Source of the DNA: Novosphingobium indicum
GTDB lineage: Bacteria; Pseudomonadota; Alphaproteobacteria; Sphingomonadales; Sphingomonadaceae
Assembly: GCF_014645195.1 (NCBI RefSeq)
Contig: NZ_BMLK01000013.1
Coordinates: forward strand, 97,044-161,043
DNA: 64,000 bases
Reading direction: 5' to 3'
The position numbers and the translations under genes were made by a program. Each line of letters starts with the position of its first letter. Within the stretch, counting starts at the first letter, position 1. The notes beneath the pieces were generated by a model, which had not been told where the DNA came from, ran no database searches, and was given only the letters and a program-made list of their open reading frames with translations. Below are positions 33,334-42,233 of this stretch, in pieces.

Positions 33334-34238
33334 TTCTTGCCCTTCTTCGGCAGCCGCTTGATGATGGCGCTGGTGTCGAGGCGTCCGCCGCCCATGGCCT
33401 GAATTTCCGCGAAGAACTGGTCGATCAGCGCCGCCACCGGCAGCGACACGCCGAGCCCGCGGCCTTCCTCGAGACTGAGGCCGAGGTCCTTGCGCATCCA
33501 GTCTATGGCAAAGCCGAAGTCGAAGGCGTCGTCGTCCATCGTCTTCCAGCGGTTGTCCATCTGCCAGGACTGCGCCGCGCCGCCGGAGATCGCCTCGTAG
33601 ACCTTGTCCATGTCGAGGTGCGAGGCCTGCGCGAAGCGGACCGCCTCGGCGAGAGCGGCGACATTGCCGGCGATGCAGATCTGGTTCGCCATCTTGGCAA
33701 TCTGCCCGGATCCTGCCTTGCCGACGTGGACGATGCGCTGCGAGTAGGCCTCCATCACCGGGCGGGCCGCCTCGATGGCATCCTTGCGCCCGCCGCACAT
33801 CAGCGTGAGCGTGCCTTTCTCGGCGCCGATCTGCGATCCTGTCATCGGGGCATCGACACAGTGGATCTGCAGGTCGCGGGCTTCCACCGAGATCTGGCGG
33901 GCGATCCGCGCCGAGACCGTCGTGTGATCGATGAACACGCCGCCCTTCTTGAGCATCCGGAACACGCCATTGGGGCCAAGCACGACATCGGCGAGATCGT
34001 CGTCGTTGCCCACGCAGGTGATGACGACATCCGCATCCTGCGCCGCATGGGCGGGATTGGCGGCGATGCGATGGGCAAGGTCTGGATTTTCCTCGGTCCA
34101 CTTGCGCGCTCTTTCGGGCGAGCGGTTGTGGATCGTCAGTTCGTGCCCGGCTTCGGCGATGTGCCGCGCGATCGCGCCGCCCATCACCCCGAGGCCGATC
34201 AGGGATACCTTGCGAGGTTCGCTGGTGCTCTGGCTCAT
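33330..34238 (-). CDS. NAD(P)-dependent beta-hydroxyacid dehydrogenase (3-hydroxyisobutyrate dehydrogenase family)
   Basis: A 302-residue oxidoreductase. The N-terminal Rossmann domain has VSLIGLGVMGGAIARHIAEAGH (GxGxxG). Substrate-binding FVDAPMTGSQ-like DAPMTGSQIGAEKGTL lies near residue 125. The catalytic Lys is in AGSGQIAKMANQICIAGNVAA near residue 177, and a helical C-terminal domain follows. The ATG 34238 with nearby AGG is preferred over a start 28 codons upstream. The exact hydroxyacid substrate is unknown. It overlaps the amidohydrolase gene by 4 bp. Confidence 0.88.
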   Translation of the reverse strand: MSQSTSEPRKVSLIGLGVMGGAIARHIAEAGHELTIHNRSPERARKWTEENPDLAHRIAANPAHAAQDADVVITCVGNDDDLADVVLGPNGVFRMLKKGGVFIDHTTVSARIARQISVEARDLQIHCVDAPMTGSQIGAEKGTLTLMCGGRKDAIEAARPVMEAYSQRIVHVGKAGSGQIAKMANQICIAGNVAALAEAVRFAQASHLDMDKVYEAISGGAAQSWQMDNRWKTMDDDAFDFGFAIDWMRKDLGLSLEEGRGLGVSLPVAALIDQFFAEIQAMGGGRLDTSAIIKRLPKKGKK

Positions 34239-34354
34239 GTGAGGCCTTCTACCCTGTTTTATGGGAAAGCAAACAGCCAGAAGCGGACAGTGCTCAGCCG
34301 TCCGGCCCGAGTTCGCTTTCAATTCCTCGCGGTTTCCGGTAGGCGCGCCTGCCT

Positions 34355-35608
34355 ATGGAACAGCCAGTGCTCAAGATCGCTCCCGGGGCCGAAGACGCCC
34401 CGCTGACCGCCGCCGACGTACGCGCCGCGGCCGAGCGGATTAAGGGCTCGGTGGTTCGCACGCCCACCCAGTACAGCTCGACGCTGAGCGCGATCACCGG
34501 CGCCGAGGTCTGGCTCAAGTTCGAGAATCTGCAGTTCACCGCCGCCTACAAGGAACGCGGCGCGCTCAATGCGCTGCTCCAGCTCGACGAGGAGCGCAAG
34601 AAGCGCGGCGTGATCGCAGCGTCGGCCGGCAACCACGCGCAGGGACTGAGCTATCACGGCACGCGCCTGGGTGTACCGGTGACGATCGTCATGCCCAAGA
34701 CCACGCCGACGGTGAAGGTCATGCAGACCGAGAGCGTGGGCGGCAAGGTCGTGCTGGAGGGCGAAAGCTTCGACGATGCTTACGCTCACGCGCGCAAGCT
34801 CGAAGAGGAACTGGGCCTTACATTCGTCCATCCCTTCGATGACCGTTTTGTCGCTGCCGGGCAGGGCACGGTTGCCATCGAGATGCTCGAGGACGTGCCG
34901 GAACTCGACACCCTGATCCTGCCCGTGGGCGGCGGCGGTCTCGGCTCGGGCATGAGTACGGTCGCGCGTGACATCAACCCGGATATCCGGCTGGTTGGCG
35001 TGGAGGCGCTGCTCTATCCCTCGATGTACAACCTGCTCAAGGGTACGAACCTGCCGATCGGCGGCGACACGCTGGCTGAAGGCATTGCGGTCTTTTCGCC
35101 GGGCAAGCTGACCTCGCGAGTCCTGCGCAAGTATCTCGACGAGTTCCTGCTGGTCAGCGAACCGAAGATCGAAAGCGCGCTGGCGCTGCTGCTCCAGATC
35201 GAGAAGACGCTGGTCGAGGGCGCCGGTGCGACCGGTCTTGCCGCACTGATGGACAACCGCGACATGTTCGTGGGCCGCAAGGTGGGCATCGTGCTGTCTG
35301 GCGGCAATATCGATACTCGCCTGCTGGCCAACGTGCTGCTGCGCGACCTCGCCCGCTCGGGCCGTCTTGCTCGCCTGCGCATCGGTCTGCAGGACCGCGC
35401 CGGCGCCTTGTTCAAGGTGGCCAAAGTGTTTCACGAGCACAATGTGAACATCATCGAGGTGTTCCATCAGCGGATCTTCACCCACCTTCCGGCCAAGGGC
35501 CTCGTCACGGAAATCGAGTGCGAGGCGCGCGATGCGGAACAGCTTGCCGCGCTGGTCGCCGCCCTGCGCCGCGAGGGCTATGAAGTGAAGCAGGTCGAAA
35601 CCGACTGA
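34355..35608 (+). CDS. ilvA: Threonine ammonia-lyase
   Basis: PLP enzyme that deaminates threonine to 2-oxobutanoate, the first step towards isoleucine. It has 417 residues. The PLP Lys is in FENLQFTAAYKERGALN (near residue 63), the phosphate loop is the PVGGGGLGSG stretch near residue 190, and a C-terminal ACT regulatory domain lies at about 335-415 (RLRIGLQDRAGALFKVAKVF). One ACT domain and about 400 residues fit the catabolic or single-ACT class; the biosynthetic role is inferred. Confidence 0.9.
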   Translation: MEQPVLKIAPGAEDAPLTAADVRAAAERIKGSVVRTPTQYSSTLSAITGAEVWLKFENLQFTAAYKERGALNALLQLDEERKKRGVIAASAGNHAQGLSYHGTRLGVPVTIVMPKTTPTVKVMQTESVGGKVVLEGESFDDAYAHARKLEEELGLTFVHPFDDRFVAAGQGTVAIEMLEDVPELDTLILPVGGGGLGSGMSTVARDINPDIRLVGVEALLYPSMYNLLKGTNLPIGGDTLAEGIAVFSPGKLTSRVLRKYLDEFLLVSEPKIESALALLLQIEKTLVEGAGATGLAALMDNRDMFVGRKVGIVLSGGNIDTRLLANVLLRDLARSGRLARLRIGLQDRAGALFKVAKVFHEHNVNIIEVFHQRIFTHLPAKGLVTEIECEARDAEQLAALVAALRREGYEVKQVETD

Positions 35609-35870
35609 TCGCAATTGTGCTGCGCGCGCCGCGTCTTAGCGGGGACGATGGCCGGCGACAGTGAGGGGCTTTGCGGCGCTGGAAAGGTTGTCGGCCGGGG
35701 GTGCACCGAATTGGCACGCCCGTACCGGTTCGCACACCGCTCATGGCAAATTTGCCGCGAGTTGGCCGCATTTCGTAGTTAAAAGACTTTGAAGGTTTCG
35801 GCACGCCGTGCATATTTGGGGCAACACACGAAGGCAGATAGCTTAGAAAGCAAAAGGAAGTTTCAATCCC

Positions 35871-36713
35871 GTGACGGCACAGGTTCGATTTCCCCGGTTT
35901 TTTGTGACCAGCCCTGCGCCGTGCCCGTATCTTCCCGGTCGTAACGAGCGAAAGGTCTTCACCGAGCTCAAGGGGCCGCACGCGGACTCGCTCAACGATG
36001 CCCTCGGCCGCATCGGCTTTCGCCGCAGCCAGACCGTTGCCTATCGCCCCTCTTGCCTCGATTGCAGCGCCTGCATCTCGGTGCGTGTGGTGGCCGACGA
36101 GTTCAAGGCATCGGGCTCGCAGAAGCGCGCGCTCAAGGCCAATGGCGATCTGATCGCGACCGTCTGCCGTCCCTGGTCGACGAACGAGCAATTCGAGCTG
36201 CTGCAGCGCTATCTTTCCGAACGCCATCCCGAAGGCGGGATGACGACGATGGATGAGACCGACTTCGCCGACATGGTCGAGCATACCCCTGTCACCAGCT
36301 ACATCATCGAATACCGCGAACCATCGGCCGACGGCGTCACGCCGGGGCGTCTGGTCGGTGCCTGCCTGACCGACAAGCAGTGCGACGGGCTGTCGATGAT
36401 TTACAGCTTCTACGATCCGCACCACGAAGAGCGGCAGGGGCTGGGCAACTACATCATCCTCGACCACATCAACCGGGCCCGCGAAATGGGGCTGAGCTAC
36501 GTCTATCTCGGCTACTGGGTCGAAGGCTCGCCGCGCATGCAGTACAAGGTGCGCTACCGGCCGATGGAAAAGCTCGGCCGTGCCGGCTGGGAAAGGATCA
36601 GCCGCGAGGATCAGGACCGGCTGATCGCCGATGCCGTGGCGAGCCCGCGCTCGCGCGACGATGCGCAGACCACCGGCAGCAAGGACGGCATGCCCGCCAT
36701 CACCCACTCCTGA
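35871..36713 (+). CDS. bpt: Aspartate/glutamate leucyltransferase Bpt
   Basis: N-end-rule aminoacyl-tRNA-protein transferase that adds Leu to N-terminal Asp or Glu, marking proteins for ClpAP. The 280-residue product has the N-terminal Cys-rich motif [15 protein letters not shown] (about 60-74) and the GNAT-like core ending [25 protein letters not shown]. It also has [22 protein letters not shown], diagnostic of the ATE/Bpt family. The GTG at 35871 follows an AAGGAAG site. Length is a little above the family average because of a Ser/Asp-rich tail. Confidence 0.9.
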   Translation: MTAQVRFPRFFVTSPAPCPYLPGRNERKVFTELKGPHADSLNDALGRIGFRRSQTVAYRPSCLDCSACISVRVVADEFKASGSQKRALKANGDLIATVCRPWSTNEQFELLQRYLSERHPEGGMTTMDETDFADMVEHTPVTSYIIEYREPSADGVTPGRLVGACLTDKQCDGLSMIYSFYDPHHEERQGLGNYIILDHINRAREMGLSYVYLGYWVEGSPRMQYKVRYRPMEKLGRAGWERISREDQDRLIADAVASPRSRDDAQTTGSKDGMPAITHS

Positions 36714-36795
36714 CCGGCAGGGGTTGATCCCGCCAGGGGAACAATAGTCTTTCACACGGCTTCTTTCTTCCGTGCCAGTCGGCGGGAGAAGAACT

Positions 36796-37377
36796 GTGTC
36801 GAAGATTGCTGCCATTATCGGACGTTTTCTGATTGCGCTGATATTCATCTACGCAGGCGCTGGAAAACTCATGGATGTCGCCGGGACCGAGGCGATGATT
36901 ACGGGCGTTGGGCTGCCCAGCGGCCTTGCCATTCCTACCGGCATTTTCGAATTGGTGGCCGGTTTGTGCCTGGCAGCGGGCTTCATGGTGCGCCTGGTCG
37001 CGATCCTGCTGGCAGGTTTCACTGCGCTGGCGATCCTGTTCTTCCATAACCAGCTGGCAGATCCCATGGAACTGCTGATGGCGCTCAAGGATCTGGCGAT
37101 TCTCGGTGGTCTCGCTCTTGCATTCGCGCATAGCCAGATGTGGAGCCACTACTATGCGATCTCGCGCGAGCGGCGCAGCGAGAAAATGGCCCGCAGTGCC
37201 GAAGAGCGCGTTCATGAAGCCGAGCTTCGCGCCGCGCGTGCGGAGGCCCGGGCCGAAGCGCTTTCGCACGGACGGGAACCTGCTGCAGAGCCCGTGACGA
37301 CGCACACCGTCGCGACCGACACCGATGGGGATGGCATTCTCGACACGCGCCGCCGTCGCCGCTGGTTCGACTGGTAG
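36796..37377 (+). CDS. DoxX-family membrane protein with calcium-loop-like tail
   Basis: A 193-residue four-helix inner-membrane protein of the DoxX family (helices within about 1-125; GRFLIALIFIYAGAGKLMDV and AIPTGIFELVAGLCLAAGF). The family is often linked to respiratory or thiol redox processes. A long charged tail (about 125-193) is predicted coiled coil (EERVHEAELRAARAEARAEA) and ends VATDTDGDGILDTRRRRRW, a DxDxDGxxD loop like thrombospondin type 3 repeats. The GTG at 36796, eight bases after GGGAG, is the chosen start; a GTG at 36772 lacks a site. Confidence 0.82.
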   Translation: MSKIAAIIGRFLIALIFIYAGAGKLMDVAGTEAMITGVGLPSGLAIPTGIFELVAGLCLAAGFMVRLVAILLAGFTALAILFFHNQLADPMELLMALKDLAILGGLALAFAHSQMWSHYYAISRERRSEKMARSAEERVHEAELRAARAEARAEALSHGREPAAEPVTTHTVATDTDGDGILDTRRRRRWFDW

Positions 37378-37460
37378 GCGCAACTCCCCAGGAGGGAACT
37401 TGACCTGCCGCGTGCGGCGCGGGACTTTCCCGGCAACAATAGCCGTTTGTGGGAGAGTTC

Positions 37461-37964
37461 ATGTCGACCGATGCACTGGAGGCGCGTGTTGCCGCGCTGG
37501 AGGCCCGCCTGAGGGCTGCCGAGGATCATCTTGAAATCCAGAACCTGCTGATGACCTACGGCCCGCTGGTCGACAGCGCCACGGCGGAGCCGGCGGGCAA
37601 GCTGTGGGTCGATGGTGGCGGTTACAACTTCACCCTGCCCGACGGTGGCTCCAAGCGCCTGTCTGCGCCGGATGAAGTTGCCGGCATGTACATGTGGCCG
37701 GGGCACATCGATCTCGTGAACACCGGCTGCGCGCACCTCACGGCGACGCCGAAAATCACTGTCGATGGCGATGATGCCGATGCCGTCGGCTATTCCTTCG
37801 TCGTACTCAAGGAAGGCGACCGCTGGTTCCTATGGCGGGCGGCGGTCAATCACTGGACGCTGCGCCGTACCGGAGACGGCTGGCGTATTGTCGAACGCTT
37901 CAACCGTGCGCTCGATGGGTCTCCGGAAAGCCACGACGTGATGCGCAAGGTCGTGGCGGCATGA
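37461..37964 (+). CDS. SnoaL/NTF2-like protein
   Basis: A 167-residue protein. A short N-terminal coiled coil (ALEARVAALEARLRAAEDHLE) precedes an NTF2-like cone fold (LEIQNLLMTYGPLVDS, then RWFLWRAAVNHWTLRRTGDGWRI). Family members include scytalone dehydratase-like enzymes, ketosteroid isomerase relatives and polyketide cyclases. A GGGAG site precedes the ATG. The last codons overlap the SDR start (ATGA). It is the first gene of a coupled SnoaL-SDR-SnoaL trio. Confidence 0.85.
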   Translation: MSTDALEARVAALEARLRAAEDHLEIQNLLMTYGPLVDSATAEPAGKLWVDGGGYNFTLPDGGSKRLSAPDEVAGMYMWPGHIDLVNTGCAHLTATPKITVDGDDADAVGYSFVVLKEGDRWFLWRAAVNHWTLRRTGDGWRIVERFNRALDGSPESHDVMRKVVAA

Positions 37965-38737
37965 AACGGTTCAAGGAAAAGGTTGCGATCATCACCGGGG
38001 CGAGCACCGGCCTCGGCCCGGTCATGGCGCAGATGATGGCCGACGAAGGCGCAAAGCTGGTGCTGGCCGCAAGGCGGCTGGAACTGGTCGAGGACGTGGC
38101 GGCGCGCATCGGCGAGAATGCCGTCGCAGTGCGGGCCGATGTGACCGACGAGGACGACGTGACGGCCATGGTCGATGCGGCGATGAGTCGCTGGGGCCAG
38201 GTCGACGTGATGATGAACAATGCGGCCGTCCCGGGGACCGACAAATTCATCTGGGAACAGACCGTCGACAACTTCCTCGATACCTACAAGGTTGACTGCA
38301 TGGCGGCGATGCTGTGCTCGCGCGAAGTCTTGAACCGCTCGATGCTGGAGCGGCGCACTGGCAGCATTGTCAACTTCTCCTCCAGCGCCGGCTGGGACGG
38401 CATGGTTCGCAAGAGCCACTACAGCGCCGCCAAGGGCGCCCTGCGCATTCTCACCAAGACGATCGCGCGCGAGGTGGGCGAATACGGTATCCGCTGCAAT
38501 TGCGTCGTTCCCGGTGCGATCGGCACCGATCTCATGCTCAACTACATGAAGCGCGTCGCCGACGAGCAGGGCAAGACCGTCGAGGAGATCGAGGCCGGCA
38601 TCGTCGCGCCGCTGCCGCTCAAGACTTTCTCCACGCCCGAAGACGTGGCACGCATGGCACTGTTCCTTGCCTCGGATGACGCACGCACGGTGACCGGGCA
38701 GTCGATCAACGTCGATGCCGGGCTGGTCATGTCGTGA
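37961..38737 (+). CDS. Short-chain dehydrogenase/reductase (SDR)
   Basis: A 258-residue classical SDR. The cofactor motif is TGASTGLG (residues 13-20), with NNAAVPG (about 86), catalytic Ser in VNFSSSAGW, and Tyr/Lys in HYSAAKGALR (about 153-157). The C terminus is typical (TGQSINVDAGLVMS). It probably oxidises or reduces an alcohol or ketone of the substrate handled by the two flanking SnoaL-like proteins. It overlaps both neighbours by 4 bp. Confidence 0.9.
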   Translation: MKRFKEKVAIITGASTGLGPVMAQMMADEGAKLVLAARRLELVEDVAARIGENAVAVRADVTDEDDVTAMVDAAMSRWGQVDVMMNNAAVPGTDKFIWEQTVDNFLDTYKVDCMAAMLCSREVLNRSMLERRTGSIVNFSSSAGWDGMVRKSHYSAAKGALRILTKTIAREVGEYGIRCNCVVPGAIGTDLMLNYMKRVADEQGKTVEEIEAGIVAPLPLKTFSTPEDVARMALFLASDDARTVTGQSINVDAGLVMS

Positions 38738-39201
38738 CGCTGGAAGACCTGCTGGCCCGCGAGGCGATCCGCGATGTCATGGCGAAGTACACGACGTCGG
38801 GCGACCGCTTGCGGATCGACGATTTCGTCTCGTGCTTCACGCAGGACGCGGTGATGGAAAGCGAGCACGTACCGGCGGACCGCATGTTCCGCTATGAAGG
38901 CCGTGCGGAGATCCGCGCCTGGCAGGAGCGTTGGCTCAGGGGCGAGGGCGGCACGCACGGGGCCACTTTCGTGCGCCACCACCTCTCGACGTCGAAGATC
39001 GATCTCACTGGCCCGGATACCGCCAAGGCGCGGACCTACTGGGTGGCCTGGACCGATATCGGCCCGGACCACGCCGGCTATTATCTCGACACGTTCCGCA
39101 AGGTCGGCGATGACTGGCTGATCGCCCATCGCCGGGTGCGCATGGACTGGGAAGCGGACGCAAGCCTGTTCCGCTCGGCCATCTCCAACTCCAATACCTG
39201 A
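38734..39201 (+). CDS. SnoaL/NTF2-like protein
   Basis: A 155-residue NTF2-like protein (LLAREAIRDVMAKYTTSGDRLRIDDFVSCFTQDAVME at the N terminus, DTFRKVGDDWLIAHRRVRMDW at the C terminus). The pattern REAIRDVMAKY...G...D...F..D is standard for SnoaL_4 proteins in sphingomonad and mycobacterial catabolic clusters. The GTG start overlaps the SDR stop. The function is presumably isomerase or dehydratase, or a partner in substrate binding; this is not shown by sequence alone. Confidence 0.86.
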   Translation: MTLEDLLAREAIRDVMAKYTTSGDRLRIDDFVSCFTQDAVMESEHVPADRMFRYEGRAEIRAWQERWLRGEGGTHGATFVRHHLSTSKIDLTGPDTAKARTYWVAWTDIGPDHAGYYLDTFRKVGDDWLIAHRRVRMDWEADASLFRSAISNSNT

Positions 39202-39598
39202 GACATCGCCTGCAGTGCGTACACTTGGCCGCCGCGTCGCGGATTGTGCAGCCATGCGTGCCACACAGGGGCTGGCACACGCGAGATACGTGAGTCGCGT
39301 TCAGCTCTCTCTGCATTGCAATGCGACAAGCCTGAAGGCCTCAAGCCGAGGCCCCTCTTGCGAGGCGTTCTTAAAACAATCGAATTCAATGAAATGCATG
39401 AAATTGCATGATAATTTTTGGTAAAGGGGATTTGTCTCACACGGCATTCGGGGTGTTCGCAGAGGGAACAGATCGCGAAGTGGCGGGGCATTCTCTTGCG
39501 GCGCAGCACGGCAGAGGCATATCAAGCCGCCGATTGAGAACGACGTTTCCACGCCCCCCTCTAGATGGAAACGCCTTAATGCCAGGGAGAGAGAAATC
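39202..39598. other. Intergenic region upstream of the TonB-dependent receptor
   Basis: No gene seen. An AT-rich stretch at 39380-39425 contains the near-direct repeat AATGCATGAAATTGCATGAT, probably the promoter/operator zone. In the 5' leader, CGTTTCCA (39544-39551) and TGGAAACG (39566-39573) form an 8-bp hairpin 25 bp upstream of the receptor start; a GGGAGAGAG ribosome-binding site follows. Confidence 0.55.
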
Positions 39599-42148
39599 AT
39601 GCGTTCCTCACGTTACCGTTTTCTGCTGTGCGCAGCGAGTTCGCTCGTGTTCGCGGCACCCGCCTTTGCGCAGGATGCGCCGCAGGGTGCGGTCGAAGCC
39701 GACATCGGCAGCAACGACATCGTCGTGACCGCGCGCCGCAGCGAAGAGCGTCTGCAGGACGTGCCGATTTCGATCACGGTCTACGATCAGGACCAGCTCT
39801 CCGACAGGAACGTCGTCAACGCCAGCGACCTGGCGAACTATACGCCGTCGCTCTCCTCGAACACGAACTTCGGTTCGGAAAACACGACCTTCGCTATCCG
39901 CGGCTTTGCGCAGGACATCGGCACGCTGCCGTCGGTCGGTACGTACTTCGCCGAAGTCGTGACGCCGCGCGGCGCCTCGAACGGTCTGCCCACCGGTGAC
40001 GGTGTGCTGCCGGGCAACTTCTTCGATCTGCAGAACGTCCAGATCCTCAAGGGCCCGCAGGGCACGCTGTTTGGCCGCAACACCACTGGCGGCGCGGTGC
40101 TGCTCGTCCCGCAGAAGCCAACCGATCTGCTCGAAGGCTATGTCGAAGGCTCCATCGGCAACTACGGCATGCGCCGTGCGCAGGGTGCGATCAACATCCC
40201 GCTGGCGGATACCTTCAAGGTGCGCCTTGCCGCCGACCGCATGGTCCGTGACGGCTACCTCCAGAACCAGTCCGGTATCGGCCCCAAGGACTTCAACGAC
40301 GTAGACTATACCGCGCTCCGCCTGAGCGTGGTTGCGGACCTGACGCCCGATATCGAGAACTACCTGATCGCGTCGTACATCCACTCGGATACCAACGGTC
40401 CGTTGACCAAGCTTGTCGCGGTCGATCCGCACGAAGGCCTCGGCGGCATTTTCGCTGGCCAGCTGGCGCAGCAGGGCACCGGCTTCTACAACGTCATCAA
40501 CCCGCTGGAGAAGTCGTATTCCAAGATCGACCAGTGGCAGGTCATCAACACCACCACCTGGATCGCGTCCGACAATCTGACGGTCAAGAACATCGCCAGC
40601 TATGCCGAGTACAAGCAGACGATCCATGCCGGTCAGTTCGGCACCAATGCGACGATCGACTTCAACGTGCTGACCGGCGAGGCACTGCCGATCGGTGCCT
40701 ACGACGTCAGCTTTACCCAGATCTCGCCTCCGCCGGGTCTCAAGACCGCCGATCAGTATACCTTCACCGAGGAACTGCAGCTCCAGGGCAAGGCCATGGA
40801 CAACCGCCTCGACTGGCAGGCGGGCGGCTATGTCGAGATCAGCCGTCCGCTTGGCTATGCGGGCAGTCAGTCGCCGTTCCTCGCTTCGTGCACCGATGGC
40901 GGGGCCAACTTCCAGTGCAACGACCCGATCGGATTGCTGACCTATCTGGGCGCCGCGCAGCAGGTTGCCGAGGCCGGCGGCGATCCCTCGACGTTGCCGC
41001 CGATCCATGTGGGTTCGGTGAACTACACGGTGGGCAAGACCTACTTCCAGGACTTCGGTCTCTACGCGCAGGCAACCTATTCGCTGACCGATCAGCTGAA
41101 GGTCACCGGGGGTCTGCGCTACACCTGGGACAAGCAGCGCAACGAAAGCCTGCGCCAAACCTATACGCTGATGTACCCGCCCGAATATGGCCCGTTCCCG
41201 AGCCTGCCGGGTGCACCCAATCCGCGTTGTACCGATCCGGCCTCGGTCGCGAACGGCTGCGTCGTGACGCTGCGGCAGAAATCGAACAAGCCGACCTGGC
41301 TGATCGACGTCGACTACAATTTCACGCCCGACATGATGGGCTATGCCAAGTATGCGCGCGGCTATCGTGCAGCGACTATCGCCCCCAACGTAGCGGCGCC
41401 GCTCAACCTCGTCGGGCCCGAAAAGGTCGACAGTTACGAGATCGGTTTCAAGAGCAGCTTCCATGGCGCCTTGCGCGGCACCTTCAATCTGGCGGCTTTC
41501 TACAACGACTTCTCGAATCAGCAGCTCCAGGTCGGCTTCAATGCCGTCGAAGGCAGCGGTCAGGCGTCGACGGCCGCTCCGGTCAATGCCGACAAGTCGG
41601 AAATCTACGGCCTCGAAGCCGAAGGTTCGATCACGCCGTTCGCGGGCTTCACGCTCTCGGGCAGCTACACCTACCTGCACACCGAGATTAAGAAGATCCC
41701 GGACTTCTCGACCTACAACGACCCCAACTTCACTTTGGCGGCTCCGTTCGAAGTCGGTGATCCGGAAGTGCTTTCGCCCAAGCACAAGTTCACGGTCTCG
41801 GCCAACTACCTGCTGCCACTCGACCGCAGCATCGGCGATATCACGCTGGGCGCCAGCTATACGTATCGCTCGAAGATGCTGGTCAACTACATCGATCGCG
41901 AGAACCCGAACCCGGCGATTGCCGCGTTCAGCACTCTGCCTTCGCTCGGCCTGCTGAACCTCAACGTCGGGTGGGATTCGATCGGTGGTTCGCCGGTCGA
42001 CCTGTCGCTGTTCGCCACGAACGTGACCAAGGAAAAGTACTACAGCTATGCCGCCGGCCTGGGTTCGCCCGAAGTCGGTTTCGAAACCGCCTCGGTCGGC
42101 GAACCGCGCATGTACGGCATGCGGCTGAAGGTTCACTTCGGCAGCTGA
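39599..42148 (+). CDS. TonB-dependent outer-membrane receptor
   Basis: An 849-residue receptor. The signal peptide (residues 1-24, ending APAFA-QDA) is followed by a TonB-box-like DIVVTARRSEERLQDVPISI (about 42-61) and the plug domain (to about 175; LKGPQGTLFGRNTTGGAVLL). A 22-strand barrel ends in an aromatic-rich terminal strand (MRLKVHFGS). The IVVTARR...LQDVPISI form is the large sphingomonad class of receptors tied to uptake of aromatic, terpenoid or steroid-like compounds rather than classic siderophores. The ligand is unknown. It is embedded in SDR/SnoaL/hydratase genes. Confidence 0.93.
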   Translation: MRSSRYRFLLCAASSLVFAAPAFAQDAPQGAVEADIGSNDIVVTARRSEERLQDVPISITVYDQDQLSDRNVVNASDLANYTPSLSSNTNFGSENTTFAIRGFAQDIGTLPSVGTYFAEVVTPRGASNGLPTGDGVLPGNFFDLQNVQILKGPQGTLFGRNTTGGAVLLVPQKPTDLLEGYVEGSIGNYGMRRAQGAINIPLADTFKVRLAADRMVRDGYLQNQSGIGPKDFNDVDYTALRLSVVADLTPDIENYLIASYIHSDTNGPLTKLVAVDPHEGLGGIFAGQLAQQGTGFYNVINPLEKSYSKIDQWQVINTTTWIASDNLTVKNIASYAEYKQTIHAGQFGTNATIDFNVLTGEALPIGAYDVSFTQISPPPGLKTADQYTFTEELQLQGKAMDNRLDWQAGGYVEISRPLGYAGSQSPFLASCTDGGANFQCNDPIGLLTYLGAAQQVAEAGGDPSTLPPIHVGSVNYTVGKTYFQDFGLYAQATYSLTDQLKVTGGLRYTWDKQRNESLRQTYTLMYPPEYGPFPSLPGAPNPRCTDPASVANGCVVTLRQKSNKPTWLIDVDYNFTPDMMGYAKYARGYRAATIAPNVAAPLNLVGPEKVDSYEIGFKSSFHGALRGTFNLAAFYNDFSNQQLQVGFNAVEGSGQASTAAPVNADKSEIYGLEAEGSITPFAGFTLSGSYTYLHTEIKKIPDFSTYNDPNFTLAAPFEVGDPEVLSPKHKFTVSANYLLPLDRSIGDITLGASYTYRSKMLVNYIDRENPNPAIAAFSTLPSLGLLNLNVGWDSIGGSPVDLSLFATNVTKEKYYSYAAGLGSPEVGFETASVGEPRMYGMRLKVHFGS

Positions 42149-42191
42149 TCCGGCGCTGTCCCCCCGCGTAAAACGGGCGGGCGCGGTTCCC

Positions 42192-42227
42192 GAAAGCCCG
42201 GCGGCCTCTCCGGCTCGCCGGGCTTTC
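42192..42227. terminator. Bidirectional terminator between receptor and phosphotransferase genes
   Basis: GAAAGCCCGGCG - 12-nt loop - CGCCGGGCTTTC: a perfect 12-bp stem with A/T ends on both sides, lying between convergent genes (stops at 42148 and 42234). Confidence 0.85.
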
Positions 42228-42233
42228 TCGTGC

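Noticed and set aside
33334..34101. N-terminal extension fusing the amidohydrolase to an upstream Arg-rich reading frame
   Set aside because: The frame overlaps the dehydrogenase gene in another register; a signal peptide beginning at the GTG at 33333 is the natural start.
39608..42136. An 842-codon minus-strand frame opposite the TonB receptor
   Set aside because: Antisense shadow of a clear receptor; no domain or ribosome-binding support.
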